Positions 1-9,030 of a stretch of DNA of 64,000 nt are shown here, one piece after another. The translations under genes were made by a program, and so were the position numbers. The first letter of the stretch is position 1, and the number at the start of each line of letters is the position of its first letter. This stretch comes from Bacteroidaceae bacterium (GTDB taxonomy: Bacteria > Bacteroidota > Bacteroidia > Bacteroidales > Bacteroidaceae): positions 51,452 through 115,451 of the forward strand of contig JAFTNZ010000024.1 of the NCBI GenBank assembly GCA_017451645.1, written 5' to 3'. The notes under the pieces were generated by a model, which was not told the origin of the DNA, did not search any database, and worked only from the letters and a program-made list of their open reading frames with translations.

Positions 1-733
1 TTCCGAGGGCATTACCTATGGCTATGCCCGGATTCTTCTTCAATGCGGCAGAAACCGAAGTGGCCAATTCTGGCAGGGATGTACCACCGGCTACCAATGT
101 AAGGCCAATGACAGATTCGCTCACCCCTAACGTACGGGCAATTCCGGAAGCTCCATTCACAAACAATTGTCCGCCACCGATAAGGGCACCAAGACCAAGT
201 AAAATGAAAAGAATGGATTTCCACATGGGGATGTCTCGAGTTTCTTCTCCTCCTTCGTTCTCGCCATTTTTGGCTATGGCAAAGGTATAGCCGAGGAATA
301 TGGCAAAGAAACAGAGTAGCATCAGTCCGTCGCTGCGGCTGATGACATTGGCCGTCCCACCATCCAACAGAATGTCGTTGGCACAGAGAAACAGCACGAT
401 GGATGAGAGGACACATAAAGGTATTTCCTTGGATAACGTACCTTTTCCCACGGGGATGGGAGCCACGATGGCCGTCATGCCCATGATCATCAGGCCATTG
501 AATATATTGCTTCCTATAACGTTGCCTATAGAAAGTTCTGCACTTCCGCTTAAGGAAGAAAGAAAACTGATGATAAATTCAGGTGCAGATGTGCCGAATG
601 CCACAATTGTTAATCCGATGACCAAATTTGAAATCTTGAAGCGACGTGCTACAGCAGCGGCACCATCTGTCAAGGCATTGGCACCCCAAAGGATGAGCAA
701 CAGACCTCCGATAAGCAGTAATGTATCAATCAT
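1..733 (-). CDS. CaCA-family sodium/calcium antiporter (3' end beyond window)
   Basis: Inner-membrane cation antiporter of the CaCA family (YrbG-like), exchanging Ca2+ for Na+ or H+. The ATG lies at 733-731 and the frame stays open to the left edge, giving 244 residues without a stop, so the C-terminus is missing. The two hallmark alpha repeats are visible: GTSAPEF near residues 47-53 followed by a GNVIGSN motif, and GGTSLPEL near residue 216 followed by a GIAIGNALG motif. Hydrophobic segments alternate with short loops, and an acidic stretch (NGENEGGEE) marks the cytoplasmic loop between the halves. It starts 42 bp after the methyltransferase gene on the same strand, so the two may be cotranscribed. 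Family call is firm; ion specificity is not readable from the sequence. Confidence 0.88.
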   Translation of the reverse strand, partial: MIDTLLLIGGLLLILWGANALTDGAAAVARRFKISNLVIGLTIVAFGTSAPEFIISFLSSLSGSAELSIGNVIGSNIFNGLMIMGMTAIVAPIPVGKGTLSKEIPLCVLSSIVLFLCANDILLDGGTANVISRSDGLMLLCFFAIFLGYTFAIAKNGENEGGEETRDIPMWKSILFILLGLGALIGGGQLFVNGASGIARTLGVSESVIGLTLVAGGTSLPELATSVSAALKKNPGIAIGNALG

Positions 734-775
734 GATTTTCTAATTCTTTGATGTGCTATAATAATTAAGAGTACC

Positions 776-1996
776 TTATTCTTTTGAAAGCCATTTTCTT
801 CCCCAAATCCAGCGTTTTTCACCGCCGGCGAATGTGGTGGCAAAAAGATAGTCATCTCCTCCATCAGCCAATTTCATCCGTTTGCGTAAATCTTCCGTGC
901 TGGAGGGGAAGTTACGTAAGGTCAGGTTTGCTTTAGGCAGTTGTTTCTGGAGATCGCGCAATTCCCGTTTGCCGAATCCGCCGTGAGCAATGACCTCGAA
1001 GCATCTTCCGGGAAAATTCTCTACGGGTTTCTCACTGGTGTACAGGTGGCTGTTCGGATGTAGCTTTTTCAGTCCATAGCGGTGGGCCACAATACGGAAA
1101 GCACCGGCCTTCAGAATAGAAGCGTTCGGCTCGTATAGGCAGAACTCCGGTGAGGCAGCAAACAGGCAAGGACAATTGGCCTCTTCCTCTCGCGTGAAAC
1201 TGAGTTCTTCTTCCGGTTTCCCTGTCGTAGCCGATAGGTTTACACTATGTATGCGAGCATTCTGGGAAGAAACTTCTGCATCCATCACTACGAGCAACTC
1301 TTTGCACTCTCCACCCAAAGCCACTATATAGATGTCGCAGATGTGTGGCAACTGCTCAAGAGCCAAATTTATGTCCAACATTGGAGACAGTTTGATCATT
1401 ACCCGTTGGGCCTTTTCGGTCAGTAGCGTGTGTATCTTCATCAGGTCAGGGTCGCAGTCGCTGATGGCCACAGTTTTCTTTCCGCGTGAATCACGTCTGG
1501 CCGGATCGATATAGATGAGCCCTTGCTTGGGCATCTGTTTCAGGTAATCTACCGCATCGCTGTTGATTATTTCAGCTTCAGGGAATCCCAATAGTGGAAA
1601 ATTCTGTTCGGCCAATTCGCAGAGTATTGTTTGTCGTTCCACATAGGTAGCGTGGGAGAATCCTTCAGCCATGCAGCAAAAATCCACGCCGAATCCTCCG
1701 GTAAGGTCGGTCATTCCCTGATTTTTCAATGTGGGTGGGATGAGCGAAGCCTTGTAGCGTGCTGTGATTTCAGATGAACATTGCTCCATAGAGAGGTAAT
1801 GGGGATAGCGCAGACCATTGGTTTTCCACCAAGTGGGCAACTTGCTGCGTGCCTTTTGGCGTGCGGCAATCTGTATGATAGCAGCGGCCATATCAACATG
1901 CGGATAACGCGCGGCCTGCAAAGCCAACCTTTGCACGTTGTCTTCGGCATGTGTGTCAATGAATGACCGTGTTTCTGGTGACAGTTCCTTTCCCAT
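776..1996 (-). CDS. Class I SAM-dependent methyltransferase with THUMP-like domain
   Basis: A 406-residue protein of a Bacteroidetes family that joins a Rossmann methyltransferase core to a ferredoxin-like and a C-terminal THUMP-like domain (the PG_1098 type). The SAM motif I reads DLTGGFGVDF near residue 95, and motif IV reads YIDPARRD near residue 162, like the DPPY/DPPR loop of RNA and DNA methyltransferases. The THUMP-like part suggests an RNA substrate, but which RNA is unknown. The gene lies just downstream of tRNA-Met on the same strand, beyond a terminator hairpin, and I see no clear promoter of its own in the 30 bp before the ATG, so it may depend on read-through. It is followed by the antiporter gene. 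Confidence 0.8.
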   Translation of the reverse strand: MGKELSPETRSFIDTHAEDNVQRLALQAARYPHVDMAAAIIQIAARQKARSKLPTWWKTNGLRYPHYLSMEQCSSEITARYKASLIPPTLKNQGMTDLTGGFGVDFCCMAEGFSHATYVERQTILCELAEQNFPLLGFPEAEIINSDAVDYLKQMPKQGLIYIDPARRDSRGKKTVAISDCDPDLMKIHTLLTEKAQRVMIKLSPMLDINLALEQLPHICDIYIVALGGECKELLVVMDAEVSSQNARIHSVNLSATTGKPEEELSFTREEEANCPCLFAASPEFCLYEPNASILKAGAFRIVAHRYGLKKLHPNSHLYTSEKPVENFPGRCFEVIAHGGFGKRELRDLQKQLPKANLTLRNFPSSTEDLRKRMKLADGGDDYLFATTFAGGEKRWIWGRKWLSKE

Positions 1997-2025
1997 TTGT
2001 TGTCTCTTTCGTGGCTTAGTGATTG

Positions 2026-2060
2026 AAAAAGAGCCGCTACAATACGACTTGTAACGGCTC
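2026..2060 (-). terminator. Terminator after tRNA-Met
   Basis: On the minus strand a stem GAGCCGTTACAA / TTGTAGCGGCTC (one G-T pair) with a short loop is followed by TTTTT. It sits between the tRNA 3' end and the methyltransferase start, so it would end most tRNA transcripts. Confidence 0.75.
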
Positions 2061-2084
2061 GGTTCTTTGTTTCCTCTTTAGAGG

Positions 2085-2158
2085 TGGGCCATCTAGGGCT
2101 TGAACCTAGGACCTCCAGATTATGAGTCTGTTGCTCTAACCAACTGAGCTAAAAGCCC
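2085..2158 (-). tRNA. tRNA-Met (CAU anticodon)
   Basis: Minus-strand cloverleaf: acceptor arm GGGCTTT pairing with ATGGCCC, D stem GCTC/GAGC, anticodon loop CTCATAA giving CAU, and T arm around GGTTCAAGCC. The discriminator is A; CCA is not fully encoded. CAU can be elongator Met or a lysidine-modified Ile tRNA; the D-arm and loop resemble elongator tRNA-Met, but I cannot separate them with certainty. Confidence 0.85.
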
Positions 2159-2188
2159 GTGCGCAATACCTCAACCGGAATTGCAATG

Positions 2189-2220
2189 CAAAGGTAGTGC
2201 TTCCTGCTGATATATGCAAA
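2189..2220 (-). promoter_or_regulatory. Promoter of tRNA-Met
   Basis: Minus-strand TACCTTTG (+ coordinates 2189-2196) with TTTG at 2217-2220, a 20-bp gap: a very good match to the Bacteroides housekeeping promoter (-33 TTTG, -7 TAnnTTTG). The tRNA starts about 30 bp downstream. Confidence 0.8.
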
Positions 2221-2241
2221 TTATTTAATACTTTTTTTTAG

Positions 2242-2275
2242 AAAAAAGGGGCTGCGTCAGTCAAGACACAGCCCC
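2242..2275 (-). terminator. Terminator of the 2030-aa secreted protein gene
   Basis: Minus-strand hairpin with arms GGGGCTG and CAGCCCC (stem extends with TGTC/GACG) followed directly by TTTTTT, 25 bp after the stop codon of the large gene. Confidence 0.85.
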
Positions 2276-2300
2276 TCAATTCAATTATCAGATAAAATCA

Positions 2301-5300
2301 TCATTTGATGACCAGCTTCTTACCATTGACGATATAGAGTCCCTTGGTCAGGGTCTTCAGTACCTCAGAAGCCTTGCCGTTGCCTACCATGACACCGGTC
2401 ACATCGTAAACAGTCACCTCTGCATCAGCATCGATACGGATGCCACGGATGGCTGTTACATTTCCGGTCACATTGATAGTCACTACAGTCTCCTTACTGT
2501 TCTGGATTTGTCCCTGAGTACTGCCGATGTTGAAGTAGCCGGCAGGGATAGTCAGCGTATAAGTGCCAACGGTTGTCAGTTCTTCTTGCAATGACACGGT
2601 CCATTCTGTCGGAGTGGCATAAACGTCAGCAGTTTCAACAGCTTCAGGTTCATTCAAAGCTATCGCATTTCCGTTAGCATCGGTCAATGTGATGTTACCT
2701 GCTGTGTATGACGGAATGATACCGCTTTCGCACTTGATGGAGATAACAGAGAGTTCCTCTACATCACCGCTTGTTACTGTCAGGTCGGGAACACCGATAG
2801 TTGTAGTGTAGTAGTAAGCGAATGTGCTGTACTCGCCCTCGCCATTGTTGCCCTGCAGACGCAGACCATCAAGATCGTTGGCAGCGAACACGATGTTTAC
2901 TGTACCACGGATAGCGGCCAACACACTCTCGGCAATAGTCAAGGTGTATTCGGTCTTGCCATCGTTGGCTACAACGCTTTCGAATGCTTGAGTAGCACCC
3001 TGACCCATGTTGATGTAAGTCAGTGACTCTACCAGTTCAACAGGACCGCTGAACTTCACAACGAACTTGTTCTGAGACTTGTCAGAGATAATGAAGTCCT
3101 CGGCAGGAGTGATGCTTTCCAATGTGATGGCACTGTACTGGAAGCCTTCGCTGGCACCTACGTAAGTAAGTGTCACTGTTTCAGACTTGCCTTGTCCATA
3201 GTTGCAAGCCTCCTCAGAAGCCCAAGAGGTCAAAGTCATTGTGTAAGTCACACCCTTCTTCAGTTCAATATTCTCATAGAGACCATCGTAAGTGAAGTCA
3301 AGTGTATAGACTGTAGGATCATCAGCAGACTGAGTGAGAGTTGCACCGTGGGCATCCTCGCCATTGTCGCCAATCAACATGGTCTTGTCGAGGTAGCCAA
3401 CTTCCTTGTTCAGTTTGAACTCTACCTTAGTCAGAGTCTCTACTGTAGCACCATTTTCGGGAGTAGCGCTGACGATAGCCAATTCTGCAGGAGCCTCGTC
3501 ACCTACGGTCACATACAAGTTGATTTCATTATTGGAAGTCCAACTTTCATCGCAGATGATTTCCGCAGGCACATACACGATGTACTCACCCTTAGTGGTT
3601 ACAGGTTCGGTCAGAGTCAGAGTCACTTCGTTTCCTTCGAAACTGTAAGCCAAATCTGCTACCTTATCCCAATTACCATCAAATATGCATGGGAATTCGT
3701 ACATTGCATCAATCTCTGCAATTGTGTTGTCGAATGTCAGTTTGATTGTGCTCAATTCACTTACTGTTGCACCATCAGCCGGAACAGACTCAACCAGCTG
3801 AAGAGTCTTGTAAACATAATATGCAAATGTAATATTCTCTGCATAGGGATCGTCAATAGAACCAATAGGTTTACCATCTTCACCGATAGCATTTACTGTG
3901 ATATTGAATTCGCCAAAAGTGATTTCAGAAATCACTTCAGCAGGAATTGTCACGATGACTTTGTTGTCAACCAACTTGGTCTCAAACTGGATTGCATCTT
4001 CAGGAACTTCTGTGCTACGGGTTGACCACATGGCTCTTTCACCATAAGCATTGACCACTTCCTTCACATTACCCTCGAACTCGATCACCACTTCAGCGGG
4101 CAAACTGTTGACTGGTTCCCAAGTCTCTCCATAAGAAGCAGGAGTGATAGAAGCCACAGTTGTAGCAGATACATCAGCGGTGATGTAGTACTCAAGGGAG
4201 ATGTAGGGGTTGTAACCGGCGCCGTCTGCCAATCCGTAGTCTTCCTTAGAGGCATCGAACTTGCTGTTGTAGATAGCACCTGAAGGTATTGTAGGATAGT
4301 AAGCACCTGCAGCCGTTACCTCTTCGCTCCAAGTGATGATTACACTATTTTCGTCAGTGGGGTCAATCTCCATGGTTCCTGTAATTTCGGCATCATCAGT
4401 CCAGAAGTAAGGAGCCTCGGCATCGGGAGCGAGATATACCTTTTCACCGAATGTCAGCTTGATGCTCTTCATGGAAGCCACGTTACTCTCATTTTCAGGG
4501 TCAATTGATACATACTTGAAGTTGTCGTCGCGGATAGCGTAGTCGATGGTGAACTTGCCCACTTCGTCGCCATAAGAGAGCACATTGCCAGCCTCATCCA
4601 CAAGACCTTCCAACTGGATGGCAAACTTTTTGGATGTCAGCTCTATCGTTGCCTCAGGCAGAGTCAGCGTACCGTCGTGAACGATTCCACTCCATGTCTC
4701 CACTTCTTCGGTTGCAAAGTTTTCAATGGCAAATTCCTGCTTGTTGCCACTCTTCACGTCGATAATCCATCCCTTGCCATTAGCGCAAGAAACAGCGCCA
4801 TCGAAGCGCAATGAAAGTTCAGTGGGGACACCATCAACTCCGTATGAAGGATTGGGATTGATTGATGTACATACCGTAGCGGCCAATGTCAGGTTCAGTG
4901 TCAGAGGCTCTGCCAATGCGTTCGAAGCAAAGTTGAGGTCCTGTACATTCTCCACCACCACTTGCATGGCGTCACCGGCCTTCAGACCGTTTTCTGTCTT
5001 GATGTCATCGATGATGTTGGCCAGCACGATGCCTAAATAGGCAGGTTGTTTGCCGTAATCGATGTTGCCCTGAAGCAAAGAAACATCTTCAGTCACATCA
5101 ATCTTCTTATTGTTCTTGGAAGGAAGTACGATGGATACTTTTACTTCATCGATGTTGATTTTGGTGTTGAAGTAGAATTCTACCGCACCATTTTCCCAAC
5201 TTTCGGGAGCTTCAGTTGACTTGCTGTACAGTCCGCCATCAACAGGGAATGAGCCGGTGTATTCAAGTGCATCGTAGGGAGAACCGGCCTCGAAAGAAAC

Positions 5301-8300
5301 CTGATACAGGCGGCTTCCGAATCCATAATCATTCATATAGACAGACTGTCCGGCTCCGACACCAACCCAATACAAACCTTCTTCATTCTTGGCCAAGTCG
5401 CCCAAGTTGTACCAGGTGTCATCTGTAAGCCAGAGGTCCGGATAACTTCTGTCGTCCAAAACTTGGAGGTAGAGGCGTCCGTCTTCTGTCGCTGTATAAG
5501 TCATGTAGGCATACATATCGCTGAACGAATATTTGCGTCCGGCAACCAGCTCTACAGGCGATTCCTTTGAAGTGCCGCTGACTTCCACCACCCACTCAGG
5601 ATCCCAATAGTCGGGGTCAACATCGTAAGTGTAAGTCCACTCACCAATCTTTCTGCTCTCATCGTCAAAAGCCCAAATGGCTCCTTCGGGGATAACGACA
5701 GAATAAGTTCCGACAGAATCGATGTTGCCCAAATCTACCGTAGCGCTTTTGCCATCAAAATTGAGGGCGAGGAAGGCCGTGGCGATGGTGTCTGTAGAAA
5801 CGATGGGCCATCCGTACTCGTCTTCTGTGTTTGTCAGTTTCAATACGGCCACTTCTGCTTCATCATCCACTTCGATATCTTCGTTGAAGGCCAGTACAAT
5901 CTGTTTCAGTTCGTTCAGTGTTGCACCGTCTGCGGGAGTTACGGTCGCCGGGCCGTAAGGCAGGATGGTACAGCTGATGTTCTGCGAAGTCACATAGTAG
6001 CAAGTTTGGTCTGACAGGTTTTCTGCATCATAAAAATCCTTTGACCAGAAGAGTTTGCCGGGAACCTGCAACATATAATCACCGGGAGTCGTAATCTCCT
6101 CACTCAGTGTAAAGGTTATCACATTGGGAGTCTCTTCGCTGATAGCGTATGAAATGGTGATATTCTCCATTTCTGTCCATCCGGTCGTCTCTGACAACTT
6201 GTTGATGACGATATTCTTGGAAGTAGCCTTGCTGTCATCGTAAACCACAGCTCCGGGGAGAGTGACAGTGTAAGTCTTCAAGCTGCTTACTTCTGCGTAG
6301 TTGGCAGGCTCTGTGGTAGCTTTGAAGTATCCGTTGGCCGTTCCGTAACTTGCAGTCAGCTGGCCGGCAGTCTCACCATAAGTGATGACTTTGCCGTTGG
6401 CATCGGTCACGCCCTTGGCTACGATGTCGTAGAGTTTGGGCAATATTCCATCAATGGCAGGTATGGCAATCTTCACGCTGTTGCCATCCACTGTGCCGGT
6501 CAATGCGGTCTGCTCGTTGGTGTTCTTGTTTACAAAGTAGAACTCGGCATTGTCTGTCAGCACCTCTCCATCGAATGAGAATACCACCTCTTCAGGCAAT
6601 ACCGTGCGACTGGTGCTGGCTGCAGGAGTTACTCCTGTGCAAGCAGTAGAAGCCAATGTGTAGGTGAAAGTCTGGTCGGCGAGGGTGTTGACTGCAAATT
6701 TCACATCTTCAAGACCGGACAGAGTCACGGTGAATTGACCACCGGCGCTGATGAGCCCTTCCTCTTTGGCTACGGCAAGGGTGTCGCCGAGGTTCTTGAT
6801 CAGAATGTAGTCACCTGATACGGTCAGCTTCATCGGACCATACACCTTCTCTCCAACCTGTACCATAGCCTGAGGCTTGGTGGTGTTCAGCTTAGTGGAG
6901 AACTTATAGTAGGGCTGTCCCTTGTAAGTGGAGTAGGTAGTGTAGTAGATGGCTGCTGCAGAATACTCGCCTCCGTCTGCCGGATTGGCAGTATCCAAAG
7001 TCAAAGTCGTGTAAGGAACACACTCTTCAAAAGTAGCCATGATTCCGTAAGGACCGGTAGCCTCAATGTCGCTGTATGTGTAGTACTTCACAGAGAATAC
7101 AGCATCTTTTGCCATTGCGACCTTGATGCTTCCACCACCCAACTTCTCGTAGTCAGAAGTAGAGGTGCCATTGTACTTGGCACTTGTCAGACTGGTTGTC
7201 TTAGAGCAAGTGATGGTCAGATAACCATCAGCCGCAGCAGTGTAGGTTACAGTGTGCTGGCCGGTTACTCCTAAAATATAAGACTTGCCCAATTCCAATG
7301 CGTTCTCTTCTGTTGGAGACAACACGGTCGGAGCATCATAGCGGGTGAGTGTAAAGTTGTTGAAGCATACCCAGTTGTCACCCACGTGTGAATTCTTGGC
7401 CAAATTTATTTTCAATTCACCTTTGGCATCCACATAAACATAAACTTCGTTCAGGTAGTTGCCAGCTTCAAATTTGGCTACAGCCTGAGTGGTGTTGTTC
7501 GGGTCGTTGGTTTCGGTTTTGCTGCTATACCATGACTTGAGGGCTACCTGCTCGTCGTTAGCCATCAAAGAGGCTGTCACGATTTCGTAGCCACTCTCGG
7601 CCAAAGTGTTGCACTTGACATACCCCCCGGCACGTTCGAAACCATTCACAGTCACCTTGTAGATGCCTTCGGGAAGGCCGGTGATGGTCTGTGTATGGCA
7701 TCCGGTGTATTGCCACTGTTCACAGTAGTTGGCACCGTAGGCAAGGGCTCCTCCATTTGAATTCCTGCCTGCTGTATAAGTCCAATCCCCTACACTGCCA
7801 TTGAATTTGGCAGTACCGATGGAGGAAGTCACATCCACCGGAGTGTAGGATGCCAACACTGCGAGGAAGTTGTCGGCTGTGGCCGAAATGCCGGAAGCTG
7901 CAATCACATGCTCGTAATTTTCGTTTGCGTAAGTTGCAACGATGGCATCGCGTTCAGCTTTGCTCTTCAACTGCCATACTGTGGCAGCTGCCTGATCTGC
8001 TGTAGGCATTAAAATCTTCAGGAGTCCCAATTTGGTTCCTTCCTGCAATGTGATGTACGAACCTGAAGCCGTTGACTTCAGATAGTAACCGTCTGTGGCT
8101 TCTTCAAAAGAGAAACCGGTAGAGTTGTTGTCTGTGTAGAACGTGCCGTTCGTCTCGAACAGACACAAGCTGTTGTCCAAGAACTTCAACGAGCCTTCAG
8201 TGGAATTCCATGTGAATGGAACTCCATACTTGTCTACGCAGGCGCGAGTTCCCCAATCCTCTCCGCGAGAAAGGAACTGCTTGGCTTCCGCATTGTACAG

Positions 8301-8393
8301 ATAGTAGTCACCGTCTGCAACCTGCGCGAAACCACTGACTGCCAAACACATCAAGATGGCGGCCAGCATTGATTTTAGCGTAAATTTACTCAT
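2301..8393 (-). CDS. Giant secreted multi-domain protein with Big_5-type Ig-like repeats and C-terminal tail
   Basis: A 2030-residue exported protein. Residues 1-23 form a signal peptide ending SGFAQ. The N-terminal ~110 residues (GDYYLYNAEAKQFLSRG start) look like a beta-trefoil or ricin-like domain. Residues ~200-350 form a galactose-binding-like module (QTITGLPEGIYKVTVNGF, then DNWVCFNNFTL). The rest is a string of Ig-like units, many opening with the SbsA/Big_5 signature, for example PADGATVSELSTIKLTFD and PADGATLNELKQIVLAF. The last ~50 residues (VTVYDVTGVMVGNGK...GLYIVNGKKLVIK) resemble a Por/T9SS-type sorting tail. Likely a surface adhesin or carbohydrate-binding scaffold; no catalytic site is visible. 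It has its own promoter and terminator and is monocistronic. Substrate and localisation beyond export are inference. Confidence 0.82.
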   Translation of the reverse strand: MSKFTLKSMLAAILMCLAVSGFAQVADGDYYLYNAEAKQFLSRGEDWGTRACVDKYGVPFTWNSTEGSLKFLDNSLCLFETNGTFYTDNNSTGFSFEEATDGYYLKSTASGSYITLQEGTKLGLLKILMPTADQAAATVWQLKSKAERDAIVATYANENYEHVIAASGISATADNFLAVLASYTPVDVTSSIGTAKFNGSVGDWTYTAGRNSNGGALAYGANYCEQWQYTGCHTQTITGLPEGIYKVTVNGFERAGGYVKCNTLAESGYEIVTASLMANDEQVALKSWYSSKTETNDPNNTTQAVAKFEAGNYLNEVYVYVDAKGELKINLAKNSHVGDNWVCFNNFTLTRYDAPTVLSPTEENALELGKSYILGVTGQHTVTYTAAADGYLTITCSKTTSLTSAKYNGTSTSDYEKLGGGSIKVAMAKDAVFSVKYYTYSDIEATGPYGIMATFEECVPYTTLTLDTANPADGGEYSAAAIYYTTYSTYKGQPYYKFSTKLNTTKPQAMVQVGEKVYGPMKLTVSGDYILIKNLGDTLAVAKEEGLISAGGQFTVTLSGLEDVKFAVNTLADQTFTYTLASTACTGVTPAASTSRTVLPEEVVFSFDGEVLTDNAEFYFVNKNTNEQTALTGTVDGNSVKIAIPAIDGILPKLYDIVAKGVTDANGKVITYGETAGQLTASYGTANGYFKATTEPANYAEVSSLKTYTVTLPGAVVYDDSKATSKNIVINKLSETTGWTEMENITISYAISEETPNVITFTLSEEITTPGDYMLQVPGKLFWSKDFYDAENLSDQTCYYVTSQNISCTILPYGPATVTPADGATLNELKQIVLAFNEDIEVDDEAEVAVLKLTNTEDEYGWPIVSTDTIATAFLALNFDGKSATVDLGNIDSVGTYSVVIPEGAIWAFDDESRKIGEWTYTYDVDPDYWDPEWVVEVSGTSKESPVELVAGRKYSFSDMYAYMTYTATEDGRLYLQVLDDRSYPDLWLTDDTWYNLGDLAKNEEGLYWVGVGAGQSVYMNDYGFGSRLYQVSFEAGSPYDALEYTGSFPVDGGLYSKSTEAPESWENGAVEFYFNTKINIDEVKVSIVLPSKNNKKIDVTEDVSLLQGNIDYGKQPAYLGIVLANIIDDIKTENGLKAGDAMQVVVENVQDLNFASNALAEPLTLNLTLAATVCTSINPNPSYGVDGVPTELSLRFDGAVSCANGKGWIIDVKSGNKQEFAIENFATEEVETWSGIVHDGTLTLPEATIELTSKKFAIQLEGLVDEAGNVLSYGDEVGKFTIDYAIRDDNFKYVSIDPENESNVASMKSIKLTFGEKVYLAPDAEAPYFWTDDAEITGTMEIDPTDENSVIITWSEEVTAAGAYYPTIPSGAIYNSKFDASKEDYGLADGAGYNPYISLEYYITADVSATTVASITPASYGETWEPVNSLPAEVVIEFEGNVKEVVNAYGERAMWSTRSTEVPEDAIQFETKLVDNKVIVTIPAEVISEITFGEFNITVNAIGEDGKPIGSIDDPYAENITFAYYVYKTLQLVESVPADGATVSELSTIKLTFDNTIAEIDAMYEFPCIFDGNWDKVADLAYSFEGNEVTLTLTEPVTTKGEYIVYVPAEIICDESWTSNNEINLYVTVGDEAPAELAIVSATPENGATVETLTKVEFKLNKEVGYLDKTMLIGDNGEDAHGATLTQSADDPTVYTLDFTYDGLYENIELKKGVTYTMTLTSWASEEACNYGQGKSETVTLTYVGASEGFQYSAITLESITPAEDFIISDKSQNKFVVKFSGPVELVESLTYINMGQGATQAFESVVANDGKTEYTLTIAESVLAAIRGTVNIVFAANDLDGLRLQGNNGEGEYSTFAYYYTTTIGVPDLTVTSGDVEELSVISIKCESGIIPSYTAGNITLTDANGNAIALNEPEAVETADVYATPTEWTVSLQEELTTVGTYTLTIPAGYFNIGSTQGQIQNSKETVVTINVTGNVTAIRGIRIDADAEVTVYDVTGVMVGNGKASEVLKTLTKGLYIVNGKKLVIK

Positions 8394-8425
8394 AAAACAT
8401 TAATTTAGTTAAAAGATACTTGGGT

Positions 8426-8434
8426 GCAAAATTA
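8426..8434 (-). promoter_or_regulatory. -7 element of the giant secreted protein gene
   Basis: Minus-strand TAATTTTGC matches TAnnTTTG and lies 33 bp before the ATG. The -33 side (CTTGG around 8453-8459) is a weak match. Confidence 0.6.
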
Positions 8435-8616
8435 CTCATTTTTGGTGAGTGCACCAAGAAAAAAAGCAATAAAGTGCATTAATAGGTGGAAAGCCAACGA
8501 GTTGGATGCATGAAGATCTCCTGTCCTTCCCCCGTCCCAAAAAGTCGGTACACAAAATCTCTCATGCCCGGGGATAATCTCTTTCAGTCGGTCGGTTTAA
8601 TGGAAATGCCCCTTCT

Positions 8617-8710
8617 ATTCTATAATCTGAATCACGGATTATATAATCTGAATCACGGAATATATAATCTGAAGCTTGGAATATATAATCTGTGATTCAG
8701 ATTATAGAAT
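8617..8710. repeat. 21-bp periodic palindromic repeat array, copy 1
   Basis: Four units of exactly 21 bp begin at 8621, 8642, 8663 and 8684, each starting TATAATCTG. The outer ends form a perfect 19-bp inverted repeat (8617-8635 with 8692-8710, arm ATTCTATAATCTGAATCAC). The third unit holds AAGCTT at its centre. The same layout recurs at 39999-40166. Both copies lie between divergently transcribed genes. Nothing here codes for protein. Confidence 0.85.
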
Positions 8711-8893
8711 AATGACGTATTTTGTTGATTTTGGAGCGGTCTCTTTGTGAATTGTAGCAGGTTTCTTTATTGATGGAAGACAGACAAAGAGAAAATTGGC
8801 AAGGAAAAGGGCATCGCCATGCCATTATCAGGAAAACAGCCTTTCCCTGTAGGTTTTTTATCGGAAAATATGCCTTGCATCAAAATAAAGCAT

Positions 8894-8901
8894 TATATTT
8901 G
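8894..8901 (+). promoter_or_regulatory. -7 element upstream of the leader ORF and GH43 gene
   Basis: TATATTTG matches TAnnTTTG; transcription would start near 8908, 14 bp before the small ORF at 8922 and about 120 bp before the GH43 start. The -33 side is poor. Confidence 0.5.
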
Positions 8902-8921
8902 CGGCTACAAACAAACACCCC

Positions 8922-9017
8922 ATGGAATTGAAGGTGGGTTCTGTAACATCCCACAGATTATTAACAATGGTGAGTACTCTGATTCCCCGACAAAGCGGAT
9001 TGGTAGAACCCACTTGA
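8922..9017 (+). CDS. Small upstream ORF (31 aa) in the leader of the GH43 gene
   Basis: ATG at 8922, stop at 9015-9017, 13 bp before the GH43 start. It begins MELKVGSVTSH and ends QSGLVEPT. No signal peptide or known motif is seen. Its two ends overlap the arms of a perfect 9-bp inverted repeat, GTGGGTTCT at 8934-8942 and AGAACCCAC at 9005-9013, so translation of the ORF would compete with folding of the leader. It sits between a plausible -7 element and the gene, which is what a regulatory leader peptide would do, but it could equally be chance. No other gene lies in the 637 bp between the two divergent genes. Confidence 0.35.
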   Translation: MELKVGSVTSHRLLTMVSTLIPRQSGLVEPT

Positions 9018-9030
9018 AAAAAACAATATC

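Noticed and set aside
12-743. Open frames on both strands over the left edge (134, 90 and 147 aa)
   Set aside because: They overlap the antiporter frame 733 to 1, which shows both conserved CaCA motifs.
8617-8710. CRISPR-like array
   Set aside because: 21-bp units are contiguous with no unique spacers and no cas genes near.
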